From contig NZ_CP163525.1 of assembly GCF_041080655.1 (NCBI RefSeq), positions 6,076,001 through 6,140,000 of the forward strand: DNA of 64,000 nucleotides, in the 5' to 3' direction. The DNA is from Streptomyces sp. CG4 (lineage in GTDB: Bacteria; Actinomycetota; Actinomycetes; Streptomycetales; Streptomycetaceae). The notes under the pieces were generated by a model that worked only from the letters and a program-made list of their open reading frames with translations, had not been told where the DNA came from and searched no databases. Of the stretch, positions 1-8,305 are shown one piece after another. Each line of letters starts with the position of its first letter. Position 1 is the stretch's first letter. The position numbers and the translations under genes are program-made.

Positions 1-440
1 CGGGGCTCGGTGCCGGTCTGGTGATCGGCGGGCGCGTGCATCGGGGGGCCCGGACCGGGGCGGGGGAGTTCGGGCACCAGGTGATCCAGCTGGACGGGCC
101 GCCCTGCGAGTGCGGGAACCGGGGGTGCGTGGAGGCGCTGTGCCTGGCCGCGGTGGGGCGCGGGGAGCCCCGGGAGGCGGCGCGGGTGCTGGGGGTGGGA
201 GCGGCGAATCTGGTGGGGCTGCTGGACATCGATGTGGTGCTGCTCGGGGGGCGGACGGTCGCGCGGACGCCGGAGGTGTTCGTGCGGGGGGTCGGTGACG
301 TGCTCGGTGCCCGGGCCCGGCGCGAGGGCGTGCTCGGCGGCGAGGTGCCGGTCCGGGTGGCGGGCGGCGGGGAGCGGGTCGTGGCGGAGGGGGCGGCACA
401 GTTGTTGCTGGGGGCGGTGTTCGGACGGGGCGATACGTGA
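1..440 (+). CDS. ROK family protein (sugar kinase or repressor), C-terminal part
   Basis: This is the last 146 residues of a ROK protein; the gene begins upstream of the window. The zinc-binding ROK signature is visible as CECGNRGCVE near residues 36-45 of the visible part, preceded by GEFGHQVI, which holds the usual ROK histidine. ROK proteins are cytoplasmic sugar kinases such as glucokinase, or sugar-responsive repressors with an N-terminal winged helix. The missing N-terminus prevents choosing between the two. The tail after the zinc motif is short and poorly conserved, so the protein may be a repressor of the XylR/NagC type. The stop codon is TGA at 438-440. Confidence 0.85.
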   Translation, partial: GLGAGLVIGGRVHRGARTGAGEFGHQVIQLDGPPCECGNRGCVEALCLAAVGRGEPREAARVLGVGAANLVGLLDIDVVLLGGRTVARTPEVFVRGVGDVLGARARREGVLGGEVPVRVAGGGERVVAEGAAQLLLGAVFGRGDT

Positions 441-535
441 CGCTGCGCTGTGCTGCAGCGGGGGCAGTTGCTCGGTGCTGTGGCTGGGCGCAGCTACGGT
501 GGCAGCGGAGGCGGTGCCGTGAAGCCGACGGGGCT

Positions 536-564
536 GCAGTTCCCTGAGGGGCGCGGGGAACTGC
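536..564. repeat. Intergenic inverted repeat of a kind common in Streptomyces
   Basis: GCAGTTCCC (536-544) and GGGAACTGC (556-564) form a perfect 9-bp stem around an 11-base G/C loop. From memory, this hairpin with the following GCGCGACCAGCC string occurs between genes many times per genome in streptomycetes. It may act as a terminator or RNA-stability element downstream of the ROK gene. Confidence 0.55.
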
Positions 565-634
565 GCGACCAGCCCGCCACGGACCCGCACCCGGTGACGG
601 CCTGCATGACACCAGCTGACCACCCCCGCCCTCC

Positions 635-663
635 GGGAGCTCCGCTGATCGAGCGGAGTTCCC
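635..663. terminator. Hairpin terminator candidate
   Basis: A 12-bp stem with one G-U pair lies at 635-646 and 652-663, with the core CTCCGCT/AGCGGAG and loop GATCG. There is no U tract, as is usual for streptomycete terminators. It separates the ROK gene from the surface-protein gene that starts at 716. Confidence 0.45.
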
Positions 664-715
664 CGGGGTTCCGGAGTGGCACCTCCGCGCACCCCCGGAG
701 ACCCGGCATGGTCAT

Positions 716-1585
716 ATGTTCATGCGACTGTGCACATCTCTGCCCGCCTGCCTTGCCGCAACTGCGACCGCAACGGCAACCGCAGCCGCCGTCGCCGTAG
801 TCGTACTCGCTCCCGCGTCGCCGGCCGCCGCCCGCGCCGATTCGCCCCCCGCCTGCGTCGGCGCCGACGCGCACGCCTTCCCGCTCGCGACCCGGATCCG
901 CGGGGGACCCGGCTGGTACGAGCCGGGCGGCGCATACGGCACCTGGTATGTCGACCTCACCAACACCACCCGCCGGACCTGCACCGCCGTCCACCTGGTG
1001 ATCGTGCTCGTCGACGACAAGCGCGCGCTGCGCCCGGACCAGCCCCGGCTGGACTTCTACGACGGCTCCACGGCCCGGCCGGTGAAGTTCGAGAGCACCG
1101 ACGAGCAGGAGTTGATCGGCGTGCTGGACGCCCCCGGGTTCGAGGGGTTCGCCGTACCGCCCGGCGGGACCGTCAGCGTCAAGGTCAGACTCGCGCTGCC
1201 CGACGACGCCGTGACGGAGCGGGTCACCGTCAACGCGGCCGTCGTCCAGCGCCGGGGCGACGACGGGGACTGGGTCGGCGAGTCCAACCCCTATCGGTTC
1301 GGGATCGGCGAGGACGGGACGGGCCCGACGCCGGATCCGGAGAGCACACGGAACGGCGCGAGCGTGCCCCCCAGCGCATCCAGCAGCCCGCAGGCCACCC
1401 CCGCCCCCACCTCCCTTTCCACCCCCGACTCCCCGGCGTTCGTCGAGGCGGGGCCGGAGGAGGGGCGGCGGGCCGGTGAGCTGGCCCGGACCGGGCCCGG
1501 CCTCGCCTCCGGGCTGCTTGCGGCCACGGCTGTGCTGTTCGGTGTCGGCGCGGGCGTGGCGTTGCTGGCCCGCAGGCGCCGTTGA
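716..1585 (+). CDS. Secreted surface protein with LARTG sortase signal
   Basis: The 289-residue protein has an N-terminal signal peptide (about residues 1-38, rich in Ala/Thr/Val) and an all-beta-looking extracellular domain (about 45-205). A Ser/Pro/Thr-rich wall-spanning linker follows (about 210-250). The C-terminus is a canonical sorting signal: LARTG at 256-260, a hydrophobic stretch, then four basic residues. The LAxTG form is the class E sortase substrate type in Streptomyces, so the protein is probably anchored to peptidoglycan. Its function beyond surface display is unknown. The ATG at 716 lies about 15 bases after a GGAG; an in-frame ATG at 722 is an alternative. Confidence 0.8.
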   Translation: MFMRLCTSLPACLAATATATATAAAVAVVVLAPASPAAARADSPPACVGADAHAFPLATRIRGGPGWYEPGGAYGTWYVDLTNTTRRTCTAVHLVIVLVDDKRALRPDQPRLDFYDGSTARPVKFESTDEQELIGVLDAPGFEGFAVPPGGTVSVKVRLALPDDAVTERVTVNAAVVQRRGDDGDWVGESNPYRFGIGEDGTGPTPDPESTRNGASVPPSASSSPQATPAPTSLSTPDSPAFVEAGPEEGRRAGELARTGPGLASGLLAATAVLFGVGAGVALLARRRR

Positions 1586-1633
1586 GCCAGGGGGCGTACG
1601 ACCGGCACCCGCCCCGTCTGCGACGATCCCTGC

Positions 1634-2389
1634 GTGGACTACCCGAACGACCAGGCCCCCGGCGCCCCCGTCCGCTCCGGCATTCCCGAGCACGGGCGTA
1701 TCCCCAAGTACTACGCGGTGAAGGCACGGATCGCCGCGCTGCTGGACGAACTGGGGGAGGACAGCGTCATCCCCACCGAGCGGGACCTCGCCGAGCGGTA
1801 CGACGTCGCCCGCGAGACCGTGCGGCAGGCCGTACGGGAGCTGGTGCTGGAGGGGCGGCTGAGGCGAAAGGGGCGCGGAACCGTCGTCGCCGGGCCCAAG
1901 CTGGCCCAGCCGCTGTCCCTCGCCAGCTACACCGAGGGCGTGCGGCGGCAGGGGCGTACGCCCGGTCGTACGCTCGTCACCCTCGACCGCTTCCCCTGCC
2001 CTGAGGCCCTCGCCGCCGAGACCGGACTCACCCGCGGCGAACCCGTCTGGCACCTGGAGCGGGTGCTGCTCGCCGACGACGAGCGGGTCGGGCTGGAGAG
2101 CACCTACGTCTCCGTCGGGCGCGTGCCGGGTCTGCAGCGCGATTTCGACCCGGACTCCTCCTTCTACGCCTATCTGAAGGCCCAGGGCATCGACTTCGGC
2201 GACGCCGACGAACGCATCGAGACCGTGCTGGCCACGCCCCGCGAGGCCCTGCTCATCGGCACCCCGCCCGCCCTGCCGATGCTGCTGATCCACCGGGTGT
2301 CCCGGGACACGGAGGGGCGGCCGCTGGAGCGCGTGCGCACCCTCTACCGCGGCGACCGGTTCTCCTTCACCGCCCACCTCGAAGGCTGA
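1634..2389 (+). CDS. GntR family regulator, HutC subfamily (likely controls the phosphonate operon)
   Basis: The 251-residue protein has an N-terminal winged helix (about 20-90; TERDLAERYDVARETVRQAV is the recognition region). A UTRA effector domain (about 105-245) makes it a HutC-type GntR protein. These bind small ligands and repress or activate neighbouring transport and catabolic operons. It lies just upstream of, and in the same direction as, the phosphonate operon, with a HutC-like palindrome in between, so control of that operon is inferred. Enteric phn loci for 2-aminoethylphosphonate carry a GntR gene (phnR) in a similar place. The start is GTG 1634. Confidence 0.85.
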   Translation: MDYPNDQAPGAPVRSGIPEHGRIPKYYAVKARIAALLDELGEDSVIPTERDLAERYDVARETVRQAVRELVLEGRLRRKGRGTVVAGPKLAQPLSLASYTEGVRRQGRTPGRTLVTLDRFPCPEALAAETGLTRGEPVWHLERVLLADDERVGLESTYVSVGRVPGLQRDFDPDSSFYAYLKAQGIDFGDADERIETVLATPREALLIGTPPALPMLLIHRVSRDTEGRPLERVRTLYRGDRFSFTAHLEG

Positions 2390-2493
2390 CCGCCACCCCT
2401 CACCGTCACTCCTCACCGCCACCCATCCGCACCCATCCGCGCGGCTGAAAGGCAACCTCCCGTACGTCATCATGAGTATCACGAAAAGATAAC

Positions 2494-2504
2494 GGGTCTA
2501 GCCC
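2494..2504. promoter_or_regulatory. Candidate HutC-type operator before the phosphonate operon
   Basis: GGGTCTAGCCC is near-palindromic and resembles the HutC-subfamily consensus GTMTAKAC with one mismatch (GTCTAGCC). It is 77 bases upstream of the GTG start at 2581, a promoter-like position. A GTTCACG at 2519-2525 resembles half of a PhoP box, but no clear second half is present. Confidence 0.4.
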
Positions 2505-2580
2505 AAACGTGATGGGTCGTTCACGCTCTCGTTGTCAGCCGGACCCTTCCGGTTACCCGATCCCGAGGAGCGTTGACGTC

Positions 2581-3705
2581 GTGAAAGTGACAGTCGTCGG
2601 AGCAGGCGTGGTGGGCACCATGCACGCCTGGCATGCAGTGGAACGCGGCCACCAGGTCGTCCAGATCGAGCGCGAGGCCGAGGCGCGCGGCGCCTCGCTG
2701 CGCAACTTCGGGCAGATCTGGGTCAGCGGCCGCGCCGGTGGAGAAGAGCTGGAGACCGCGCTGCGGGCGCGGGAGCTGTGGGAGGGCATCGGCGCGCGGG
2801 TGCCGGCGCTGGGCTTCCGGGCGAACGGGTCCCTGACCCCCGTCCGCGGCGCCCTGGAACTGGCCGTCGCCGAGGCCGCCGTGGCCCGCCCGGACGCCGC
2901 CGCCCGCGGCTACAAGCTCCTCACCCCGGGCGAGGCCCGCACCCTCAACCCGGCTCTGCGCGGCGACTTCACCGCCGCCCTGTACTGCGAGCGGGACGCG
3001 GCCGTCGAGCCGCGTACCGCCCAACTCGCCCTGCACGCCGAACTGTTGAAGTCCCCGAACTACACCTTCCTGGCGGGGCGGGAGGTGCGCGAGGTGACCG
3101 GCGCCGCAAGCGTGCGTGACGATCACGGGGACGTGCACGAGGCCGACGCCGTCGTCCTGTGCACCGGCGCCTGGCTCGGCGGGCTCGTCCGCGAGCTGGC
3201 CGGGCCCGACCTGCCCGTGCGCCGCGTGCGCCTGCAGATGATGCAGACCGACCCGCTGGGCGAGCCGCTCACCACCTCGGTCGCGGACGCCGACAGCTTC
3301 CGCTACTACCCGGCCTACGCCTCCCCGGCCCTGGACGCGCTCAACGCCGGCCAAGCTCAGGCGCGGACCGCCGCCGAGCACAAGATGCAGCTGCTCATGG
3401 TGCAGCGCGCCGACGGCGGACTGACCATCGGCGACACCCACGAGTACGAGCACCCCTTCGCCTTCGACACCGTCGAGGAGCCGTACGAGCACCTCACCGG
3501 GGTCGTCGAGTCGCTCCTCGGCCGGCCGCTGCCGCGCATCCGCCGCCGCTGGGCCGGTGTGTACGCGCAGTGCACCGACACGAGCCGGGTCGTCCACCGG
3601 CAGCAGGTGAGCGACGGTGTGTGGCTGGTCACCGGGCCCGGCGGGCGCGGCATGACCTGCTCCCCCGCGATAGCCGAGACCACCGCGAACGAACTGGGCT
3701 GGTGA
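2581..3705 (+). CDS. FAD-dependent oxidoreductase of phosphonate loci (TIGR03364-like)
   Basis: The 374-residue DAO-family flavoprotein has an N-terminal dinucleotide fold (VVGAGVVGTMHAWHA, residues 5-19) and a C-terminal FAD-binding stretch (GPGGRGMTCSPAIAETTAN). The family is repeatedly found beside phosphonatase-like HAD genes and 2-aminoethylphosphonate transporters. It is expected to oxidise an aminoethylphosphonate, possibly N-methylated, to phosphonoacetaldehyde. That would replace the transaminase PhnW, which is absent here. The GTG at 2581 is chosen because GAGGAG lies 10 bases upstream and the dinucleotide fold begins directly after it. It overlaps the next gene by four bases (GTGA). 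Confidence 0.8.
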   Translation: MKVTVVGAGVVGTMHAWHAVERGHQVVQIEREAEARGASLRNFGQIWVSGRAGGEELETALRARELWEGIGARVPALGFRANGSLTPVRGALELAVAEAAVARPDAAARGYKLLTPGEARTLNPALRGDFTAALYCERDAAVEPRTAQLALHAELLKSPNYTFLAGREVREVTGAASVRDDHGDVHEADAVVLCTGAWLGGLVRELAGPDLPVRRVRLQMMQTDPLGEPLTTSVADADSFRYYPAYASPALDALNAGQAQARTAAEHKMQLLMVQRADGGLTIGDTHEYEHPFAFDTVEEPYEHLTGVVESLLGRPLPRIRRRWAGVYAQCTDTSRVVHRQQVSDGVWLVTGPGGRGMTCSPAIAETTANELGW

Positions 3706-4424
3706 GCACGTTGACCTCCTCGACCTCCTCGACCACCTTGACCGACATCCGTCTCGTCGTCCTCGACATGGCCGGCACGACCGTCGCCGACGGCGGACTG
3801 GTCGAGCGCGCCTTCGCGGCGGCCGCCGCCGAACTGGGCGTCGCACCCGGCTCGGCCGAGCACGCCGAACACCTCGCCTACGTCCGCGCCACCATGGGCG
3901 AGTCCAAGATCTCCGTCTTCCGGCACCTGTTCGGCGCCGAGGACCGCGCCCAGCGCGCCAACACCGCCTTCGAGAAGGCGTACGGCGACCTCGTCGACGC
4001 CGGTCTCATCGCCCCGGTCCCGGGCGCCCGCGAGGCCGTCGAGGAACTCGCCGCCGGTGGCCGTACCGTCGTCCTGACCACCGGCTTCGCCCGCGTCACC
4101 CAGGACGCCATCCTCGACGCCCTCGGCTGGCAGGACCTCGTCCCGCTCACCCTGTGCCCGGCCGACGCCGGCGGGCGCGGACGGCCGTACCCGGACATGG
4201 TCCTGGAGGCATTCGTCCGCACCAAGGCCGCCGAGGACGTACGCCAGGTCGCCGTCGTCGGGGACACCTCGTACGACGTGCTCAGCGGCGTACGGGCCGG
4301 GGCCGGGCTGGTCGCCGGGGTGCGCACCGGGGCGCACGGCGACGAGGCGTTCCGCGCCGCCGGTGCCACGCACGTCCTCGACTCCGTCGCCGGCCTGCCC
4401 GCCCTGCTTACGGGAGCGCGCTGA
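3702..4424 (+). CDS. Phosphonatase-like HAD hydrolase (phosphonoacetaldehyde hydrolase type)
   Basis: The 240-residue HAD enzyme has nucleophile Asp22 in LDMAGTT, TTGFAR as motif II, RPYPDM, and motif III/IV GDTSYDV. By alignment from memory to Bacillus PhnX, Lys69 in MGESKIS sits where the Schiff-base lysine of MGLLKID lies. It could therefore cleave the C-P bond of phosphonoacetaldehyde to acetaldehyde and phosphate. It is second in the operon, after the FAD oxidoreductase that would supply the aldehyde. The N-terminus starts with a low-complexity Thr/Ser stretch. GTG 3702 overlaps the upstream stop, giving translational coupling. TTG 3711 is an alternative. Confidence 0.8.
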   Translation: MSTLTSSTSSTTLTDIRLVVLDMAGTTVADGGLVERAFAAAAAELGVAPGSAEHAEHLAYVRATMGESKISVFRHLFGAEDRAQRANTAFEKAYGDLVDAGLIAPVPGAREAVEELAAGGRTVVLTTGFARVTQDAILDALGWQDLVPLTLCPADAGGRGRPYPDMVLEAFVRTKAAEDVRQVAVVGDTSYDVLSGVRAGAGLVAGVRTGAHGDEAFRAAGATHVLDSVAGLPALLTGAR

Positions 4425-4425
4425 G

Positions 4426-5472
4426 ATGGGCATCCGCTTCGACTCCGTCACCGTCGCCTACGACCGCAACATCGTGCTCGACTCGCTCGACCTGACCGTC
4501 GAGCCGGGCGAGGTCATGGCGCTGCTCGGGCCGTCCGGATCCGGCAAGACCACCGCGCTGCGGGCGGTCGCCGGGTTCGTCCGGCCCGCGTCCGGGCGGG
4601 TGCTTCTCGGCGGCCGGGACGTGACGGACCTGCCGCCGTACCGGCGGGGCATCGGCATGGTCGTGCAGAGTTACGCGCTCTTCCCGCACCTGCGGGTCGA
4701 CGAGAACGTGGCCTTCGGACTCCGGGCCCGTAAAACGGCCAAGAGCGAGATACGGCAGCGGGTCGCCGAGGCGCTGGAGATGACCGGCATGGCCGGCTAC
4801 GCCCGCCGCCACCCGCGCGAGCTGTCCGGCGGACAGCAGCAGCGCGTCGCCATCGCCCGCGCCCTCGCCATCCGGCCGGACGTCCTGCTCCTCGACGAGC
4901 CGCTGTCCGCGCTCGACGCCCGGCTGCGCTCCGGGATGCTCGCCGAACTCGCCCGGCTGCACCGGGAGTTGCCCGACGTCTCGATGCTGTACGTCACCCA
5001 CGACCAGGTCGAGGCGCTGACGCTGGCCGACCGGATCGCGGTGATGGACGCGGCGCGGCTTCAGCAGTGCGGTACGCCTCGCGAGCTGTACCGGGCGCCG
5101 AAGAGCGAGTTCACGGCTTCCTTCGTGGGCGGCGCGAATCTGCTGCCGGTGACCGTGGGTTCCGGGGGCGTCGGCTTCGCGGGGACCGAGCTGAAGGTCG
5201 ACACGGGGGAGGTGGTCGCGGGGGCGCGGGCCACGTTGTGTGTACGGCCGCATGTCATCGGGCTGGGGCAGGGTCCCAACCGACTCGACGGTGTCGTACG
5301 GGAGATCCAGTGGCGGGGGGCCACACATCGGCTGTACGTCGAGGTCGACGGGCATTCCGTCATGGCGGACGTGCGCGAGCTGAAGGAGCCACCGGCGCTC
5401 GGGGACCCGGTGAGCCTGCACTTCGCCGCCGAGGACGCGGTACTGCTGCCCGCGGGGGTCGGCCATGAGTAG
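4426..5472 (+). CDS. ABC transporter ATP-binding protein, 2-aminoethylphosphonate type
   Basis: The 348-residue ATPase shows Walker A GPSGSGKTT, the Q-loop region VVQSYALFPHL, signature LSGGQQQR, Walker B VLLLDEP and the H-loop THDQ. A C-terminal TOBE-like domain (about 240-345) follows. This layout is that of the spermidine/iron/phosphonate importer class (PotA/FbpC/PhnT). It would energise uptake through the two permeases encoded next. ATG 4426 is preceded by GGGAG at 4412-4416. The upstream HAD gene ends one base before it, and the downstream permease gene overlaps its end by eight bases. Confidence 0.88.
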   Translation: MGIRFDSVTVAYDRNIVLDSLDLTVEPGEVMALLGPSGSGKTTALRAVAGFVRPASGRVLLGGRDVTDLPPYRRGIGMVVQSYALFPHLRVDENVAFGLRARKTAKSEIRQRVAEALEMTGMAGYARRHPRELSGGQQQRVAIARALAIRPDVLLLDEPLSALDARLRSGMLAELARLHRELPDVSMLYVTHDQVEALTLADRIAVMDAARLQQCGTPRELYRAPKSEFTASFVGGANLLPVTVGSGGVGFAGTELKVDTGEVVAGARATLCVRPHVIGLGQGPNRLDGVVREIQWRGATHRLYVEVDGHSVMADVRELKEPPALGDPVSLHFAAEDAVLLPAGVGHE

Positions 5473-6247
5473 GCGACTGCTGTGGGCCCTTCCTCCCGTG
5501 GCCCTCCTCGCCCTCTTCTTCCTCTATCCCCTCGCCCTCGTCGTCCAGCAGTCCTTCCAGCCCGACGGCGGAGGCACCTCCCTGCAGCCGTACGCGGACG
5601 TCTTCGCCTCCGAAGGCTTCCGGAACGCGCTGTGGACCACGGTCTGGCTGGCGCCGGCCGCCACCGCCGGATGCCTGGTCCTGGGCTTCCTGTTGTCGCT
5701 GGTCATCGCGTTCGTGCCGTTCCCCGGGGCGAAGGCGGTGGCGCGGTTCATCGACGTCTACCTGTCCTTCCCGTCCTTCCTGATCACGCTGGCGCTGCTG
5801 TTCATCTACGGCACCACGGGCATCATCGGCTCCTTCCAGTTCCTCACCACGCCCTGGGGGGTGCTGCTGGCGGAGGTCACCTACTTCACGCCGTTCGTGA
5901 TGCGGCCGCTGCTCGCCGCGTTCTCGCAGCTGGACACCGCACAGCTGGAGGCGGCCAGTTCGCTCGGGGCGCGGGCGCCGCGGATCGTGCGGCAGGTGAT
6001 CCTTCCCGAGGCGCTGCCCGCGCTCGCCGCCGGCGGAAGTCTCGTCCTGGTCCTCTGCCTCAACGAGTTCGGGATCGTGCTCTTCACCGGCGCGAAAGGG
6101 GTCACGACCCTGCCGATGCTCGTCTACAGCAAGGCGATCCTGGAGTCCGACTATCCGGGCGCGTGCGTGGTCGCCGTCGTCAACGTCCTGATCTCCGTGG
6201 GCCTGTACGGCCTCTACCGGGTGGTGAGCCGTCGTGCTGGTGCATAG
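5465..6247 (+). CDS. ABC transporter permease, phosphonate operon (first)
   Basis: The 260-residue integral membrane protein has about six hydrophobic segments, beginning at residues 6-24. The cytoplasmic EAA loop is visible as EAASSLGARAPRIVRQVILP, which docks on the ATPase. It matches the PhnU/PotB-like inner half of a binding-protein-dependent importer. It overlaps the ATPase gene by eight bases and the second permease gene by fourteen, so the three are translationally coupled. Confidence 0.86.
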   Translation: MSRRLLWALPPVALLALFFLYPLALVVQQSFQPDGGGTSLQPYADVFASEGFRNALWTTVWLAPAATAGCLVLGFLLSLVIAFVPFPGAKAVARFIDVYLSFPSFLITLALLFIYGTTGIIGSFQFLTTPWGVLLAEVTYFTPFVMRPLLAAFSQLDTAQLEAASSLGARAPRIVRQVILPEALPALAAGGSLVLVLCLNEFGIVLFTGAKGVTTLPMLVYSKAILESDYPGACVVAVVNVLISVGLYGLYRVVSRRAGA

Positions 6248-7031
6248 CCGCAGGACCAAGTGGGCCGTATGGGCGCTGTTCCTGCTGCTCTTCGTGCCGC
6301 TGTTCGCCCTTCCCCTCCTCGTCGTGCTCGGCGCCTCCTTCGCCACGCACTGGTCCGGCGTCCTGCCCTCGGGCCCGACCATGGCCGACTACCGCGCCGC
6401 CACCCGCGGCGAGGCCCTGCGGGCGCTCACCACCAGCCTGCTCACCGCCACCGCGGCCAGCCTGCTCGCGCTGGCCGTCGGCACCTGGGCCGCGCTGGCC
6501 GGGGCGGCGCTGAAGAAGCGGTACCGCAGGGTCATGGACGCGCTGTTCGTGCTGCCGGTGGCCGTACCGTCGGTCGTGGTCGGACTGTCGGTCCTGGTGG
6601 CGTTCTCCAAGCCGCCGATGCTGCTCAACGGCACCCGGTGGATCGTGATCCTCGCGCACACGGTGCTGGTCACCGCCTTCGCCCACCAGTCCGTGTCGGC
6701 GGCGATCACCCGCCTCGACCCGGCCTACGAACAGGCCGCCGCCTCCCTCGGCGCCCGGCCGTCCCACGTGCTGTGGCGGGTACGGCTGCCGTTGCTGCTG
6801 CCCTCGCTCACCGCCGCCGCCGGCCTCTGCTTCGCCCTGTCCATGGGCGAGCTGAGCGCCACGATGATGCTCTATCCGCCCGACTGGACCCCGCTGCCCG
6901 TCCTGATCTACGCGGCCACCGACCGCGGCGCCCTGTTCACCGGCTCCGCCGTCGCCGTGGTGCTGATGGCCGCGACCCTGCTCGTCCTGTTCGCCGTCTC
7001 CCGGGTCCGCACCCGGGCGTCGTACCGCTGA
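6234..7031 (+). CDS. ABC transporter permease, phosphonate operon (second)
   Basis: The 265-residue permease has about six transmembrane segments. Its EAA-type loop reads EQAAASLGARPSHVLWRVRL. It is the PhnV/PotC-like partner of the preceding permease and should form the heterodimeric channel. The GTG start at 6234 lies inside the end of the previous gene, and no strong ribosome site is seen, which fits coupling. After its stop there are 78 bases before the binding-protein gene, which has its own ribosome site. Confidence 0.86.
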   Translation: MLVHSRRTKWAVWALFLLLFVPLFALPLLVVLGASFATHWSGVLPSGPTMADYRAATRGEALRALTTSLLTATAASLLALAVGTWAALAGAALKKRYRRVMDALFVLPVAVPSVVVGLSVLVAFSKPPMLLNGTRWIVILAHTVLVTAFAHQSVSAAITRLDPAYEQAAASLGARPSHVLWRVRLPLLLPSLTAAAGLCFALSMGELSATMMLYPPDWTPLPVLIYAATDRGALFTGSAVAVVLMAATLLVLFAVSRVRTRASYR

Positions 7032-7109
7032 CCCACCCCCCGCAATAGCCCCCCCGCACCCCCCACAACCCCTGTAATCCCCTTGAGAACGCCAGGAGTT
7101 GGCCTCGCC

Positions 7110-8165
7110 ATGCCCAGAACCCGCATCACGCTCGCCGTAGTCCTCGCTCTCCTCGCCACCCCCGCGCTGTCCGCCTGCGGCGGCTCCTCCTCCGCCTCCG
7201 ACGCCAAGGAAGTCACCGTCTACAGCGCCGACGGCCTCAAGGGCGAGAACGGCGACGGCTGGTACGACAAGGTCTTCGCGGACTTCACCCGGCAGACCGG
7301 TATCAAGGTCAAATACGTCGAGGGCGGCTCCGGCGAGATCGTGCAGCGCGCCGTCCGCGAGAAGAGCAACCCGCAGGCCGATGTGCTGGTCACCCTCCCG
7401 CCCTTCATCCAGCAGGCCGACGAAAAGGGCCTGCTGGAGAAGTACGAGCCGAAGGACTCCGACCAGGTCAGCGGCGCCGACAAGGCCCCGGACGGCACCT
7501 GGACCTCCGTCGTCAACAACTACTTCGGCTTCGTCTACAACAAGAAGGAGCTGGCGCAGGCCCCCAAGACCTGGGACGAACTGCTCGACGCCAAGTACAA
7601 GAACAAGCTGCAGTACTCCACCCCGGGCGTCGCCGGTGACGGCACCGCCGTCCTGATCAAGGCCATGCACGACTTCGGCGGCAAGGACCAGGCCCTCGCC
7701 TACCTGAAGAAGCTGCAGGCCAACAACGTCGGCCCGTCCGCCTCCACGGGCAAGCTCGCGCCCAAGGTCGACAAGGGCGAACTGCTCGTCGCCAACGGCG
7801 ATGTGCAGATGAACTACGCCCAGTCCAAGACCATGCCGGGCCTCGGTATCTGGTTCCCGGCCGACAAGAACGGCAAGCGCACCACCTTCGCCCTGCCGTA
7901 CGCGGCCGGCCTCGCCGCCAAGGCCCCGCACAGCGAGAACGGCAGGAAGCTGCTCGACTTCATGCTCGCGCAGAAGCAGCAGCAGGAGGTCAGCGGGATC
8001 GGCGGCGGCTTCGCGGCCCGCCAGGACGTCAAGGCCACCGACGCCAACGCCATCGCCCTCACCAAGCTCATGGACGGCGTCGACTTCTTCGAGCCCGACT
8101 GGAACGACATCAACAAGAACCTCACGTCGTACGTCGAGGACTGGAAGTCGGCCACCGGCAGCTGA
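7110..8165 (+). CDS. Phosphonate ABC transporter substrate-binding lipoprotein
   Basis: The 351-residue extracytoplasmic solute-binding protein has a lipoprotein signal (hydrophobic stretch then LSAC, with the lipidated cysteine near residue 23). The mature part begins with VTVYSADGL, typical of the iron/spermidine/2-aminoethylphosphonate class (PhnS-like). It should capture the phosphonate outside the membrane. ATG 7110 is chosen over an upstream in-frame TTG (7083) because AGGAG at 7094-7098 fits it and the signal peptide then has a normal length. Placing the binding protein last fits its need for separate, higher expression. Confidence 0.85.
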   Translation: MPRTRITLAVVLALLATPALSACGGSSSASDAKEVTVYSADGLKGENGDGWYDKVFADFTRQTGIKVKYVEGGSGEIVQRAVREKSNPQADVLVTLPPFIQQADEKGLLEKYEPKDSDQVSGADKAPDGTWTSVVNNYFGFVYNKKELAQAPKTWDELLDAKYKNKLQYSTPGVAGDGTAVLIKAMHDFGGKDQALAYLKKLQANNVGPSASTGKLAPKVDKGELLVANGDVQMNYAQSKTMPGLGIWFPADKNGKRTTFALPYAAGLAAKAPHSENGRKLLDFMLAQKQQQEVSGIGGGFAARQDVKATDANAIALTKLMDGVDFFEPDWNDINKNLTSYVEDWKSATGS

Positions 8166-8305
8166 CCTGGACAACCGGCAGCAGACCGGGGTCAGGATCA
8201 GGCCAGTGATGGCTAGGCTGGGGGCGTCGGTACGCCGTGGTTCCGGCGCCCCCCGCTTTCTCGCCCCCGCTTTCTTGACCGTACGCATGCCAGGAGACGC
8301 GCAAC

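Noticed and set aside
494..2482. A 662-residue open frame on the minus strand opposite the surface protein and GntR genes
   Set aside because: The plus-strand genes have signal peptide, HTH and sorting motifs. The minus frame has a Gly/Arg/Ala-rich nonsense composition typical of antisense frames in high-GC DNA.
2519..2540. A PhoP (PHO) box before the phosphonate operon
   Set aside because: One GTTCACG-like unit is present, but the second 11-base unit does not match.
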